From assembly GCA_022478985.1 (NCBI GenBank), contig JAKSZP010000178.1, positions 1-64,000 of the forward strand: a stretch of 64,000 bases of DNA, written 5' to 3'. Numbering within the stretch: the first letter of the stretch is position 1; each line of letters begins with the position of its first letter. The translations under genes were made by a program, and so were the position numbers. This document shows, one piece after another, positions 34,042 to 46,345 of the stretch. This DNA comes from Massospora cicadina (taxonomy: Eukaryota > Entomophthoromycota > Entomophthoromycetes > Entomophthorales > Entomophthoraceae). Under the pieces are notes generated by a model. That model ran no database searches. It saw nothing but the letters and a program-made list of their open reading frames with translations, and was not told where the DNA came from.

Positions 34042-35129
34042 TGTTAGGATTTTTTTTTGCCCATATTCCCAACTGACTAAATTACCAGGAGTTGCTAGGG
34101 CATAATTCCCTATACTGAAGTGAATTGGATATTAGTTGACCCTGATTTCAGGGTAATAATGTTCAGGGGATTTTAGGTAATTCGCCTGGTTTGGATTCAT
34201 CAAGGATCAATCTGGATGAATGCTTAAGATCTCATCAGCCAGAGTTGCCAATGAAATAGCGGCATCTGATAGTTGAAAGTTATTAACTATCAGGTGTACT
34301 GATTGGGGTCAGTCAGGTTTCACCACCAACTAATTGGGATCTAAAAAATCCAAGTTCTGAGATGAGTGATGCCACCTGCAACTAGTGTATCAATCAGTTG
34401 GTTTGTGACCTGCCGTAATGGGTACCAAGTTTAAATACCTAAGGAGGTCGCTAGCCAAATATGGTTGGTTTGCTGGGATCATGAGGAAAACGTTAGGGAC
34501 ACATTTTCTGACTCTTTCTGTTTTAGGTCTGAAGGATGTCCAATGACAGAATCTTAGCCAGAATGGGGAAGACCATCGCTGATGAGATGATGATGGGCAA
34601 TTTAATGACAACAGCTGCTATTTCATAAAAGAGGTGCCAACTGAGGGTTGAGCGCCGAGTTCCCACTATAAATTCTCCTAAGAATTTACTTAATAAACAC
34701 ACACTTTTACCAGTAATTAGTATAATATGAGATACTTTACCAGAATCCAGAGAAAAAAGCTGAGCTGAATCAGGGATTACTGCTAACTGTGTGTCACCAG
34801 AGAGAAGCCGTAAACGAGGCTCTGAGCATGGAGCAAGTTAGGTGGTATAAGGAATGAAAACCTATTGAGAACATCTTAATTATTTCGAGGAGGGATACTG
34901 GTCAAGCGTTGGACCCAATACTAGTGCTTTATTCAACTACAGATAATAGTCCTTATACTATTATTAATAGATTATATATATTATTATCAGACAACTGGGA
35001 GAATTGCACAACACTGAACCTATGCATTTAATCAATTTAGGGGTTATCAGCTGAGAACAATTAACATATCACATAGATTTTGATAATTGTGCTCACTATA
35101 GGGGCCAATAATTAAACTAAATTTTAACA
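34042..35129 (+). repeat. G2 5' LTR
   Basis: Starts TGTTAGGATTT, ends TTTTAACA. It aligns with the 3' LTR at 42,466-43,597 over almost the whole length. A TATA-like actataaatt lies at 34,665-34,674 and an aataaac polyadenylation-type word follows at about 34,691. It carries a block near the 3' end (about 35,065-35,112) that the 3' LTR lacks. Confidence 0.9.
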
Positions 35130-35130
35130 A

Positions 35131-35149
35131 TTGGTGCTCACTACAGGGG
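35131..35149 (+). promoter_or_regulatory. G2 primer-binding site
   Basis: TGGTGCTCACTACAGGGG follows the LTR end TTTTAACA after two bases. The core TGGTGCTCACTA recurs after the E4 LTR. A degenerate second copy, TTGTGCTCACTATAGGGG, lies upstream at 35,087-35,104 inside the LTR. Confidence 0.7.
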
Positions 35150-35174
35150 TGTAGTTGAGTAGAAGATACTATGA

Positions 35175-36440
35175 CATGATGTCATATAGGGATGAAATAA
35201 GAAAACTTTGGATGGAGTTGGCAACTGTCAACCTGAACGCTTTGAATTCAGTAGGGCAACGTGAATTCACTGCCTTGGAGGAAATACTTACCAAGATCAA
35301 GGAAGGGATCAAGAATGATGATAGTTTGGCAATGAGTTATTTGGAAACTTAATGTCATTGATGAAAAAGGAAGAATATCTAATTCAAGAAGTCTTATTCA
35401 AAAAATGGAGTATGAAGCGGATCACATAATTTAAGAGCATTCAGCGCAGATATAGAGTGACTTATCAAGCAAGTCTTGGAGTTGAAAGCTCACAAATGTG
35501 AATGTGAGCCATATGCGGCAACTGACACCAAAGAAAGAACTCCACAGACTCCTTTGGAAAAGATGACTACCCCAAGAAATATGCTGCCCTCTTTCACAGC
35601 TATTTTGGAGATGATGCCTGAAAATACTCCATAAGTTAGGCAAGTAGCCAAACCAAGAGAGGTGGCTAGAGAAACCTCAAAGGAATTTAAAGCAACACCA
35701 AAATTACCTACTTTCCTCAGGATAACGCCTCTGCATTTTTCCAATTATTTGATATGACAATGTATGGATACAGCTAATGTCAAAAGGCTTTGATGGTGTT
35801 GAGTTGCCTGGATACCAATTGTCAGAACCTAGTATTGCTCCATCTCGAGGGGGACAGATGGTCATACTCAGAGGTTAAGGCGACCATTATGAAGGAATTT
35901 GGAAGCCTTATGCGCCTGCCAAATTGCGAGCAAGAATTCATGGGCAATCAATTCCAGAATTATGAATCCTTAGCAAGTTTTGCCAATCGTTTCTACCAAA
36001 AATCACAGATTTTGGTTGGAGCGATTGTTGGAAAATTTTGATGCCCGCATTACAATACAAGCGGCCCTTTGGCCCTATTGCAATTTGAATTAAATGATGT
36101 CTTCCATGTTTATGATGGGGATTACCACCTCTCATATGGTAGATCATTTGAAAATATTGGGAGCTACTTTTGATGCTCTGAACAGAAGTTTCAAATCAAA
36201 TTTAGTACAAAATTAGAATCCCACAAAGGGGACTGAGGGTGCTAAGGAAATGAATAGCTAAACTGTGCCATGAAATAAGCCCAAAGAATTTAAACGGATC
36301 ATTAAGAAGAAAAGAGTCTTTTATCAGTGTGGAGGAAAAGGACATTTCGCTGTGCATTGCAAGAAACCTAAAAAACAAATTAACGTAGTCCAAGTGAAAG
36401 AGTCTAAACCTGCACAGGAATTAGGAAAAGGGCCCACAGC
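35175..36440 (+). pseudogene. G2 gag
   Basis: The N-terminus is MMSYRDEIRKLWMELATVN (first ATG at about 35,175; an open frame extends slightly upstream without ATG). Capsid-like blocks are CLDTNCQNLVLLHLEG, VKATIMKEFGSLMRLP and ESLASFANRFYQKSQIL at 35,800-36,030, homologous to G3 and M4 gag. The knuckle at 36,319-36,360 reads FYQCGGKGHFAVHC, with the first cysteine replaced by phenylalanine. Stops interrupt the frame near 35,350 and 36,040. Confidence 0.75.
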
Positions 36441-36879
36441 CTAGACGAGGAACAGTCTAGAGCTGCGTAAAACCCTGTTCCTCCTATTGTTATGCATGAC
36501 GAAATTGACATCAGAGATCTGTTCATAGATGAAGAAGAGCAGGATCAGCTATATCAAGTAGTCAATTTAGATGTTAACGCGGTAACAAGATCTGGAGCTA
36601 AGGGGATTGACCCTGAGATAATTAAGGAAGTTTCTCGGCTGTACACATGAAAATGCAGACAAGATTCAAGATTTAGATAATCCAGAAGAATTGACTGGAG
36701 TCAGATTAGATGAGGCAAACCTGTCGATCCCCCTTGGTGCAATCAAGGAATTGTTTCCTGATCTATCAGCGCAAATAATTCACACCCTCAATTTGGCTAA
36801 TAATGCCACAATACACTCATTAAATACTGTACTACAGTAAAACAAGTGTATATATAGATATACTAGTTAATTGAGTGTG

Positions 36880-37237
36880 GGTGAGGGCAATAATTGACTG
36901 TGGAGCGCTCATCCACATCGTTTCAACCAATCTGGTGAAGAGGATGAAGATCTCGCCCAATTTAGAACACAAGAAAGAATATGGGATAACTGGGCCGAAT
37001 ATCACCATCTTCTGTGGAGCACATAGTGCTCTACTACTTCAATTTAGATCCTAAGTGGTACCCGCTCCAGCAATAGTTTTGGCCAACCAGAGCTACAATA
37101 TTTTAATTGGGACAGAGTTTCTACAAAAATACGGAGTTAAATGTAACTTCAAGGATAATAGGTTGACCATATTGTATCATACATTACCATTGATTTATCA
37201 GAAGGATGGGGAAGCTCTACTGACTAAGAAAAAATAA
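36880..37237 (+). pseudogene. G2 aspartic protease
   Basis: RAIIDCGALIHIVSTNLVKRMKIS aligns with G3 WAITDSGAPNNIVSRKLV; the active-site triplet reads DCG. GITGPNIT, GAHSALLLQF and, after one stop, APAIVLANQSYNILIGTEF complete the fold. A 60-codon open end runs to 37,237. It would release gag and pol proteins if intact. Confidence 0.75.
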
Positions 37238-37739
37238 CTTCATCAACCTGATTTACAATGATGGCATTGTCCCAATATGATACCAACTAGTTGGCTAGAA
37301 GTGACGAGAAATGCTGACAGAAATCCTAGAAAATTGAGTAATTCTGCTGAGGATCAAGAGTGCGAGAACCATACCACTGGGATTACAGATAATAGTTGAC
37401 ACAGGGTTTACATTGGAGTTACCAGAGCTTCTGTATGGGAAAGTTGGAAGCCCCTGAAGGAAGTCCAGAGTAGAGCCTTAGGTAGCTCCTGGAATAATTA
37501 TGCCAGGCCATGGATAAATTCAAGTTCTTCTGGAGAATTTGAGTAAAAAATGATGAAGATTAAAAATAATAAGATCGTTGTGTTTGTTCTCTAATCCTGA
37601 TGGCTAAAGTGAGGAAATTCCATTATTTTGGGACCCTCAATGAAATGGGATTACTGGCTGTGGTGACCTAAAATATCAATTTATTGGTTGATCAAGAGCA
37701 ACTCGCTGATCTGATGAGCAGACAGCAAGAGTAGGTGCT

Positions 37740-39110
37740 TGAGTTATTTGACAAGTATCAGGAAGCATTCACCCATGATGACAACAATTTGGGATGCGTG
37801 AGAGATGTCATCAACAAGATTGATACTGGGGAAAACTTTCCAATTAGAATATGACTGATTTAATGGTTATAGGTGGCCAAAGTGGTAGTAGAGGAAGAAA
37901 TCAGCAATTTAGTGAAGCATGGGCTTCTAGTTCTGTTGTAGAGATCCCTGGGCGAGCCCTATTATTATTGTGAAGAAGGATGGCTCTAATTGGGTTGTAA
38001 TTGATTATTGAAAGCTGAACAGGATTACAAAGAAGGATTTGTACCCACTACCAAGAATCTACAATGTTCTAGATCAATTGAGAGAAGTGAAGTATTTCTC
38101 CGCAATGGATCTAGTATTGGGATATTGGAAAATTGATCTTTCAAGAGAAGACCAAGAAAAATGCACAATTATCACCGCATAGGGGCTATATCAACCAATG
38201 AGGATGCCCCAAGGTCTGTGAAATGCGCCTGCAACATTTCAGAGGGCCATGGACGCCATATTAAATGACTTGAAGTTGTCATGCGCTCTGGTGTACTTGG
38301 ATAATATATATGTTTCAGTAGGACATTTACTGACCATATGCACCACTTGGAGGAAGTTTTTCAAGCGACTATCCGAAGCCAACCTGAAGATTAAGCTGAG
38401 GAAGTGTCACCCATTTAATAAAGAGTTAGTGAATTTGGGATTTATAATTAACTCTAGTGGATTGCAGTTTTAAGCCCAGAAGATTGAAGCCATAGAGCGA
38501 ATGGTTGTGACAAAAAGTGTTTAAGGTATCCATGTGTTCCTTGGAATGTTCAGATACTATAGAAGATTCATTCAGGATTTTGCAAGAATCGCTGAGCCCC
38601 TCTTCCATTTGTTGAAGGATCCAAAAAAAGGATTTATTTGGAGTGAAGAGGCCTATAGACCTTTTGATGAATTAAGCCAGTATTTAATAGATTCTCTTAT
38701 TTTGAAATATCCAAATTTCATTTGTGAATTTATAATACAAACTGATGCTTCATTGATGGCGATCAGCGCTGCATTGAGCCAAGTAGATGAACTTGAGGAT
38801 AAACATCTGGTGGCATATGTGAGCCAGACACTCTCAGCCGCTGAGAAGAATTACACCATTACTGAGCGTGAATGCCTTAAAGTCATTTGCGCCTGTAAAC
38901 AGTTTTGGATATATATCCATGGAATGCATTTCAAAGTGGTGACAGACCACTCCTCGTTGCATTGCTACACAATTTAAAAGAACCAGAAGGATGACTGGCC
39001 TTATGGGCACTAAAGCTACAGACTTACGATAATAAAATAATTTACCAAGCTGGAGATTCTCATCAGAATGTGGATGGCTTATCATGGTTACCAATGGTCC
39101 AGGCGGTATA
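37740..39110 (+). pseudogene. G2 reverse transcriptase and RNase H
   Basis: RT upstream linker LFDKYQEAFTHDDNNLG (about 37,745), then RT blocks in mixed frames: MPQGL-stop-NAPATFQRAMDAIL at about 38,205-38,260 and LVYLDNIYVS near 38,290-38,318. The catalytic box is YLDN. RNase H is the best preserved part (38,534-38,977): FLGMFRYYRRFIQDFARI, FIIQTDASLMAISAALSQ with the first catalytic aspartate, TITERECLKVICACKQF with glutamate, and VVTDHSSL. The tail up to 39,110 contains QNVDGLSWLP. Confidence 0.8.
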
Positions 39111-39244
39111 CCAGCAAGTGGATGAGTTATTCCAGAGGATGGTCGACAGAGAAATCAGGAACAAGACCCAAGAAATCCAAGATGTGACTCGAAAAGTGAT
39201 GGAAAGCACTAAGACCATGGATGGACAAGTTTTCAAAATGATCA

Positions 39245-40330
39245 ATGGGAAGTGATAACTATTCCCAAAGTCATTGGAACAAGCGACTATCATCTAAAGC
39301 TGCTTATAAGGTTGTCAGGCGTGGAGGCCTGAGAAAAATGACCAATCATATTTGCCAGTATTACTACTGGGAGTCCATCATCTATGATGTTACGGACTAT
39401 CTGGCTTGCTGTGTGGAGTGCCAATTGCATAAGCCGCACAAGAACACAACTGGATACCTACTGGTCTGCCCTGGATTTGCTTAGCATATGGTGTCCATTG
39501 ATGTGATGAGACCACTAACCATGAGTACTGGGGAGTCAAGTACATCATAGTTGCAATTGACCATCTAACGAGATGGGTCAAGATGAAGGCCCTGGCGAAA
39601 GTAGATGTTACCAGCACTGTAAAGTTTATCTTAGATCAAGTAGTGTACTAACATGGATGCCTGCAGGTCATTCTGAGTGACAATGGAATGAATTTCACAA
39701 CTCATGTGATCCCGCAATTGAATGAAATAATGGAGATCCAAGGAGTCATGTCTGTACCATACCAGCCAGAGATGAGCTGAATGGTAGAACGAGTCAATGG
39801 GACGCTGGCTATGATGCTGAGGAAGCTGGTCTCAGGGAGAACTTCTGTGTGAGGAATGTACCTTAGTTCAGTGATGTTCGCCTACAATATAATTCATCAT
39901 ACAACAATTGGAAAAACGCCGTTTGAGTTGCTATATGAAAGGAAGTCTGCATTGCCATAAAATTTATATTTGGTTGTGGAACCAACATCAGGGATGAGTG
40001 CTGAGCAGTACCTGAACCAAATGATGACTATTATGATCAAAAATGCAATTGCAAGCATTTGATATGACTTTAATTAAAAAGATTCCAGTGAAAACAATGG
40101 ATGATAAGAGCCAACTGGCCCTATCAAAAATACAAATTAGCAAAAGAGTGGCCTATTGAGATATGCATGGTTTTGGGAGAAGAAACAAGTTGGATGCATT
40201 GTGGTCAGGTCTGTTTAAGATTATTATTAAGATTGTGGTGGACGCCTACTCTATCAAGAGCCTCTTAGATAAAAGGATAGTAAATTTAGTCCATGCTAAG
40301 TAATTAAAGCAATGGATTGATGAATAAAAT
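39245..40330 (+). pseudogene. G2 integrase
   Basis: The HHCC finger lies in the open frame 39,245-39,484 (TNHICQYYYWES, CCVECQLHKPH). The core follows: HMVSIDVMRPL at about 39,486 (first aspartate), VILSDNGMNFTTH near 39,670 (second aspartate), and MVERVNGTLAMMLRKL near 39,780 with the glutamate. A C-terminal part with AYNIIHHTTIGKTPFELLYERK follows near 39,870-39,950. Stops and frameshifts make it inactive. M3 and M1 integrases are of another family, ending in a chromodomain. Confidence 0.8.
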
Positions 40331-40361
40331 AATGAAAAAAGAGTTCATAAAGGACCGCTGA

Positions 40362-40461
40362 ACCATTAAGCTGATTATATCCTGATAAATTGGTTAAGTC
40401 CTTAAAAGGATTACCATTAAGCTGATTATATCCTGATAAATTGGTTAAGTCCTTAAAAGGA
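40362..40461 (+). repeat. Perfect 51-bp tandem duplication in the G2 3' region
   Basis: ACCATTAAGCTGATTATATC starts copy one at 40,362 and copy two at 40,413; 49 consecutive bases agree without mismatch. The surrounding word ACCGCTGAAC also recurs at about 40,354, 40,461 and 40,574, with a variant near 40,501. The duplication looks recent because all neighbouring sequence is decayed. Confidence 0.85.
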
Positions 40462-40639
40462 CCGCTGAACCAAACTAGATGGTTACGTCTTAAAAATAAA
40501 ACCTCTGAACCATAGAGAACTGGTAGGTCTAAGTATACCTAGGAACCAGCTTGGGGGAATAAAATAAAATAGATGGACCGCTGAACTGAGAAAAGGTCAA
40601 GTTCCACGGAAAAAAGAAGAAAAAAACTAAAAGATTGAT

Positions 40640-42465
40640 AAAAATATATAAAAAAGAAATGTAAATTGATTATTAAAAAACGCTTTAAAGGTTATATTTC
40701 TATAATTTTTATTTTTTAATTATTCTCTACTTGGGGATAATTCCGCCTGTGTCACCTCTTGGGGGAGGGATGATGGATCAAATTAGGAGTAAACAACCTG
40801 TCAAAATATGTGAGATCAGACACAAGCGAGGGCTAGACCTACTCAAAACCAAGTTCGTTGAGTAGATGCTGATCCCTGTGAGAAAGTGACTAGGGGAAGA
40901 GAAATGGAAATGTCATAACATGCCCAACGCAATATTCTAGATTGGCGAGGGAAGCAACAGAACAAGAAGAGGCAGTTGGCAATTAACCCCAATTAATCTC
41001 ATTATGGCACCGGAGCTGGAAGATTGGTCTTGAGTGCTTGCTAACGGGCTTCATCAAGAACATTTGACATATGGACTAGCATCAAAAAGGGATGCTATGA
41101 GGGTGTTGCCAAATCATTCCCCTTAGTAAAACCATCAGTGGAAGATACTGATGGGATGTGCCAGAAACGAGATAGTCATGCAGGGAGCAAACGGCATCCT
41201 GCAGATGACGAATACAAGCTTTTTAGAAGCAAAATCAGAATGAGCGATGAAAGACAGTAGAGGCTGGAAGCTTCATGGCCCAACTTTGAAGAACTTGGCC
41301 AGCAAAGCAAAGAGCATAGGCTGTAACATCTCGATCTAGGATATTTTTAAGATCAGAGGGGCTCAGAGCTATGGACAATGCCTTGGTTACTTGGGACCTC
41401 AATTCTGCATAGGGTAGTTTGAAATGTTTGCTGTTTATGATGACTAGTTTAGTTGCCAAAACATCTGGCTTATAATACTGGCTGAGTCAGAAAAGTATTT
41501 CAGAAGCAAGTATGATCTGGTGAGGAATAATCATTTGAGAGTGGAGGGCATTTCTTCATGAGGTTTGATGATGATGGTAGGAGAACCTTTAAATGGAGCT
41601 GAATCCAGGAGAGTTTTAAAATCAAACTCAGGAACTGATGACAGAGGAAGGATTGGTTGCATGTCATTTGAGACAATTGTTAACCTATTTTCATCAGGGT
41701 TGATTACCGTTTCCAGTAAATCCATGGAAGGACTGGCCATGGGTACATGACTGGTAGTATGAGTCCAGGAAGGACCATAAATGATTATCTGGCGTGCATA
41801 TCAAATCATTGGTTGGAAGAGCCAAAGGTCTTTATCAGTAATGATATTTAGTGGTTGATGGTACTCTTACACTGAATTTGACATATGAGCTGGATGAGAA
41901 GGGGGATGTCAGACTTATATGATAGTCAATATTATGCACTCTGAAATCAATTAAGCTTTAATTTCAGAGAAATTAATCTTAAAATTAATGGGATAAGCTC
42001 TCTAGAAAAGAATTAAGAATGATATGATCCAAGAGGTTACTATGAGAAAATAACAAGGGCAAATATAAATGAGCATTCTTAATTGCACCACAAAATGAAC
42101 ATTGATGGCAGGAATCTCCTGTTGAGGATGAGGAGAAAAATCAGGAAATCGAGGATGTCAGACCAAGAATCCTGAATATGACAGCAGATCATATGACCTG
42201 ATGGTGTGAAACTGGATCCCAGGATTTATATCATCACAAGTAAATTGATCAGCCCAGCATGACAGAAGGTCATGGGAACCGCGCTCTGAGTAGGTGGTTG
42301 CAATAGAAAGAGGAAGAGAGCCACATGCCAAAGGTCATACTGAGCAGCATTGAGTAATAATTGACTGTACTCTGCTTGAAAAAGAAGTATTTTACTGAAT
42401 TTCCAAAGCAGTATTCTCCTGTCACAATCCTTTTCTCATTGGAAATCTAGGCAAGATGGGGGATG
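40640..42465 (-). other. G2 region between integrase and 3' LTR with antisense open frames
   Basis: A purine tract cttgggggagggatgatgg (about 40,757-40,776) looks like a normal polypurine tract, yet the 3' LTR begins only at 42,466, after a second tract gatgggggatg. The 1.7 kb between has no pol motif. On the minus strand two open pieces, 41,531-41,740 (MDLLETVINPDENRLTIVS, PEFDFKTLLDSAPFKG) and 41,235-41,459 (LVIINSKHFKLPYAELRSQ), could be one broken gene. I do not recognise the protein. It may be an extra antisense ORF or an older nested insertion. Confidence 0.45.
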
Positions 42466-43597
42466 TGTTGGGATTTTTGCCCATATGCCTAGCCGACTAG
42501 ATTACCAGGGGTTGCTAGGGGATAATTCCCTATAGCGAAGTGAATTCTTTCATATCAGTTGACCCTGATTCAGGATAACAATGTTTGGGGGATTTTAGGA
42601 AATTTCCCTGGTTTGTATTCATCAAGGATCAATCTGGGTGAATGCTTAAGATCTCATCAGGCAGAGTTGCCAATGAAATAGGGGCATCTGATAGTTGATT
42701 GATGATTAATTATCAGGTGTACTGATTGGGATCAGTCAGATTTCATCACCAACTGATTGAGAATTTAAAGATCAAGTTCCGAGGTTAGTGATGCCACCTG
42801 CAACTAGAGAATCATTCAGTTGGTTTGCAACCTGCCTTAATTGGGTACCAAGTTTAAATACCTAATCAGGTCGCTAGCCAAATATGGTTGGTTTGCTGGG
42901 ATCATGAGGAAAACGTTAGGGACACATTTTCTGACTCTTTCTGTTTTAGGTCTCAAGGATGTCCAATGACAGAATCTTAGCTAGGATGGGGAAGACCATC
43001 GCTGATGAGATATTGATGGGCAATTCAATGGCTTTGGCTGCCGTTTCATTAAAAGATGCCATCTGAGGGTTGAGCGCTGAGTTCTCACTATAAATTCCCC
43101 TAAGAATTAACTTAATAAACACACACTTTTACCAGTAATTAATATAATATGAGATACTTTACCAGAATCCATTATTAGTTCTATTCTTCTTCAAGGAAAT
43201 TATTGCTGTGTGCTTTGATTGAAAACTCTTTAGGATAAAGAGTAAAGAACTGAGCGTGGATCCAGAGAAGAAAAGTTGAGCTGAATCAGGGATTACTGCT
43301 AACTGTGTGTCACCAGAGAGAAGCCGTAAACAAGGATCTGAGCATGGAGCAAGTTAGGTGGTATAAGGAATGAAAACCTATTGAGGACATCTTAAGTATT
43401 TCGAGGAGGAATACTGGTCAAGCGTTGAACCCAATTCTAGTGCTTTATTCAACTAAAGATAATAATCTTTAAACTATTATCAAATGGTTTATTTTACTAT
43501 CAGACAACTGGAGAATTGCACAACACTGAACCTATGCATTTAATTAATTTAGGGGTTATCAACTGAGAACAATTAATTAAACCCATAAATCTTAACA
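42466..43597 (+). repeat. G2 3' LTR
   Basis: Starts TGTTGGGATTT, ends ATCTTAACA. A TATA-like actataaatt lies near 43,087-43,096. Relative to the 5' LTR it has extra bases near 43,170-43,260 and lacks the primer-site-like block. Confidence 0.9.
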
Positions 43598-44175
43598 AGG
43601 CATGAACACCTTTTTAACAATGTGGTAAGGTCCTATCCTATTTTCCATAGTTCCTTGAATGGCTGATTGATTAAAATTTTCCTGGCGTCAAGTATTATAA
43701 GATTTCCTCCTTATACTCATGCACCTCCCCTCTCTTCCTATTGACATTCTTCTTTTAGGTATTCATGGCAGCATCCAAGTTAGTATCTACCTCCATGTGT
43801 GCTTTATCAAGAACTGTGCAAAGTCCAACAAAAATTCAACCTTAGACCTATGACTGGGCTTCTTGTTAAAGGAAGTGTTGAACTGTATTTTCCTATAAGG
43901 AAGAACAGCTAATAGAAGAGTGCCAAGCAGTATTGTAACTGAATTGAGCCAAAGGTAGATGTGAGGCCCAATTTGAGCGATCAGCAGCAGTATAACACTG
44001 TAGATATTTCTTTATGCATTAGTTTACTTCTTCTGCATGCCCATCTTATTGGGAAAGGAAGGCAGTCAATGGCATAGCAATCTGAAGAGGCTTGTATCGC
44101 TCTTTCTAGAATAATGATATGAACTGGAGTCCATGGTCACATATGATCTCTGTTGTAATTATTTTTTCAACCATA
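43598..44175 (-). pseudogene. M3 integrase core and C-terminal part, interrupted by G2
   Basis: On the minus strand EIICDHGLQFIS (about 44,145-44,110) matches the SDRGPQFTS block with the second catalytic aspartate. HAEEVN and CIKKYLQCYTAADRSNWASHL at 44,030-43,960 match the ERVNQxLExYLRxY...DW block, then LPLAQFSYNTAWHSSI (about 43,955-43,908). NQPFKELWKIG near 43,670 is the start of the C-terminal barrel, where G2 landed. The right end near 44,175 meets the E4 LTR, so the rest of M3 is missing. Confidence 0.8.
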
Positions 44176-44184
44176 TCGGTTATA

Positions 44185-44921
44185 TTGTTTTATTTAATTT
44201 TTATTTTATTTATTAAGTAGATAGTGAATTTTATTGGTTCATAATAATTAACTTGCCCCGCGGGATATGTTTTTATAAGTAGTGGCCTAACTAAAGGTTT
44301 ATTATTAATCAAATCCCTAAATTCACACTGGCGCAACTCACATTCCTTTAGTTTTATGGACCATTGACTCCATGGCCTCAATGATAATATTGCCTCCTAT
44401 CTTTTAGTATACTATCCTAATTGACTCCGCGCAAGCATAAATCCTTTTGTAATAGGGTCTCTTACATTTAATATGGCCATCTTCCAGTAATTCAATTACA
44501 TCTGGCGTATTGCATCTTTATAAGGAAATTACAAGCCCTAGTATTTCGCCTTCTGACCCAATTTGGATATTACAATTCTAATCTACCATCCTTGAGTGCT
44601 GCTTTTATTATCATGGTAAGCACCAATGAGAACTATGGTAAAAGTAGCATATCTAGGCAGGATTTTCATCTGAAGGGGGACCTTTTCCTGGAGAAGCTTT
44701 GAGATCATATCTAGAGGATTACTTGAGTGATCTCTGAGGCCATTGGCAGTATTATGTACTACAGTAAACTCTCTTATTTTATAATAAAAAGCCCTATTGC
44801 TGTAGATATGGTTTCTTTTGTTAACTTTTGGTCCGGGTTACTTTCTTCAAACATTACCTTGTGTTTTGGCGTGTGTTGACTTGTGCACTTAAAATATGAC
44901 GCCCCAGATCTGACTTTAACA
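44185..44921 (+). repeat. Probable E4 5' LTR
   Basis: The right end is fixed by TTTAACA followed by TTTGGTGCTCACTAAAAGG. The left end is taken from the loss of the M3 integrase reading near 44,175. No second copy is in the window. The 63-codon minus stretch at 44,190-44,381 lies inside it and is probably spurious. Confidence 0.55.
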
Positions 44922-44977
44922 TTTGGTGCTCACTAAAAGGAATACACCTTGTTTCCTTGTGCATTTTGTTATTAAGT

Positions 44978-46345
44978 ATGAATTTTGATCATCAAGTTGA
45001 GGACTACCTCAGGGTGGCGTTAATGCAATGCTTTGATGCAGAATTGGCTGGCATTGAGGCCCAGCCAAAACATATAACCAAGATTGTCAATTACTAGTAA
45101 ATTTGATGCTCATGAAGCCGGCTTTCTGATATTATATTAGGTCCAATGTTAAGTGAAAGGCTTAGTAAAGTATATAGCAGTTCATCAATGCCACCTTGAT
45201 GGACATAATACTTATAGGGACAAAACTGTTTACTCCATTACAAATTTGTACCAGGAGCTTGACTCCTTATGTATGGAACTTGAAACTCAGTGCAAAAAGT
45301 AAGGCCCTAGTGAGTGACAACAGCGCCTTGGAAGCAGATTTTTGGCCGCTGCCCAATGATTGCTAATATGAAAATCATGTTTCAGGTGGAACGCTGCCGT
45401 TTACTCACTTGATGAACCAACTTAAGTTAAAAATTTGTCAGTATTTTTACAAGTGCTACCATGGTCATGTGGCTCTGTAAACCCTTCTAATAGAACATGG
45501 TAGTTAAGATGATGAAGCACGGGGTATGTATAAATTGCTTGATGTTCTCCCATCCATTCTGGTCATTGGAGCTTCCACCCACCCTGATGCTATGGCAGCT
45601 CAAGGTTGTGTCACTTCATCTCATTGCCTTTGTAACCTGGAAATTCATAAAGGGACTGTAGGTTCTTTGTCTTTGAAGCCATGAAACTTAATTTTCGTTG
45701 ACCCTTTTAATTTTTAAAGTTCAACAAGAAGGCAAAAGTGCACAGCTATCTTGAGATTTTTGAGATTAGTTTAAGCATAATGTCTGAGACAGTTAAGTTA
45801 GCAGCAGTAATAAACTTGTTAGACCTCAAAAGTAAGGAGTTAGTTATGCCAAAATCAAGAAAAGCTGGCGTGACCTAATTAATGCTATGGATCTTCTTAT
45901 TAAGGAGTTCGCGGAGCCAAAAGGATGACCACTTGAAAGATATTTTTGGGGTCTCTTTTAAAATAGTTGAACATATTTTATATGTTTACTGAACGATTTT
46001 AATTGAAGGCACAAATGCTGTCCAGGGCTAACATTATAAATGGTTTTGACACTCATATTGCTCTTTGTCTTGCATGCAAGTCTTACAAAAGTCGTATCAG
46101 GTTCCAGCTTTAGTACTGAACAAGGGACATGATATCACCCAAAATGGTGACTTAGATCCGCCATTGCACCATTAATTTTGAGGCGCCTGATAAAAGTTTG
46201 AGAAAGCCTTGTGACCCACAACCCTGGGAAAGCTCCCAAAGCAAGAATTAGCTCAGCATTTTGTCCCTTGTTTGCCAGGTATAACCTACTCATATCACTT
46301 GCTATTTTTGTAAGAACTTAGGGCATTACGCCATTTAATGCGCTA
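44978..46345 (+). pseudogene. E4 gag
   Basis: The ATG at 44,978 opens MNFDHQVEDYLRVALMQCF and 39 codons before the first stop. Later pieces include QELDSLCMELETQCKK (coiled-coil-like) and, near 45,780-45,930, ETVKLAAVINLLDLKSKELV then LLIKEFAEPK-like sequence, similar to G3 gag HAKVSALINSLDAHSCDLI. The knuckle at 46,300-46,341 has all four ligands at CX2CX4HX4C spacing, but a TAA lies directly before the last cysteine. Confidence 0.65.

Larger units (their letters stand above)
34037..43602 (+). mobile_element. G2: complete-structure Ty3/gypsy element inserted in M3
   Basis: Two LTRs of about 1.1 kb (34,042-35,129 and 42,466-43,597) bound gag, protease, RT, RNase H and integrase in order. The target duplication is AGGAA (34,037-34,041) and AGGCA (43,598-43,602), one mismatch. 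The site lies in the M3 integrase C-terminal part, whose halves flank the element. A 1.7-kb region without pol motifs lies between integrase and the 3' LTR. All coding parts carry stops. Confidence 0.9.
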
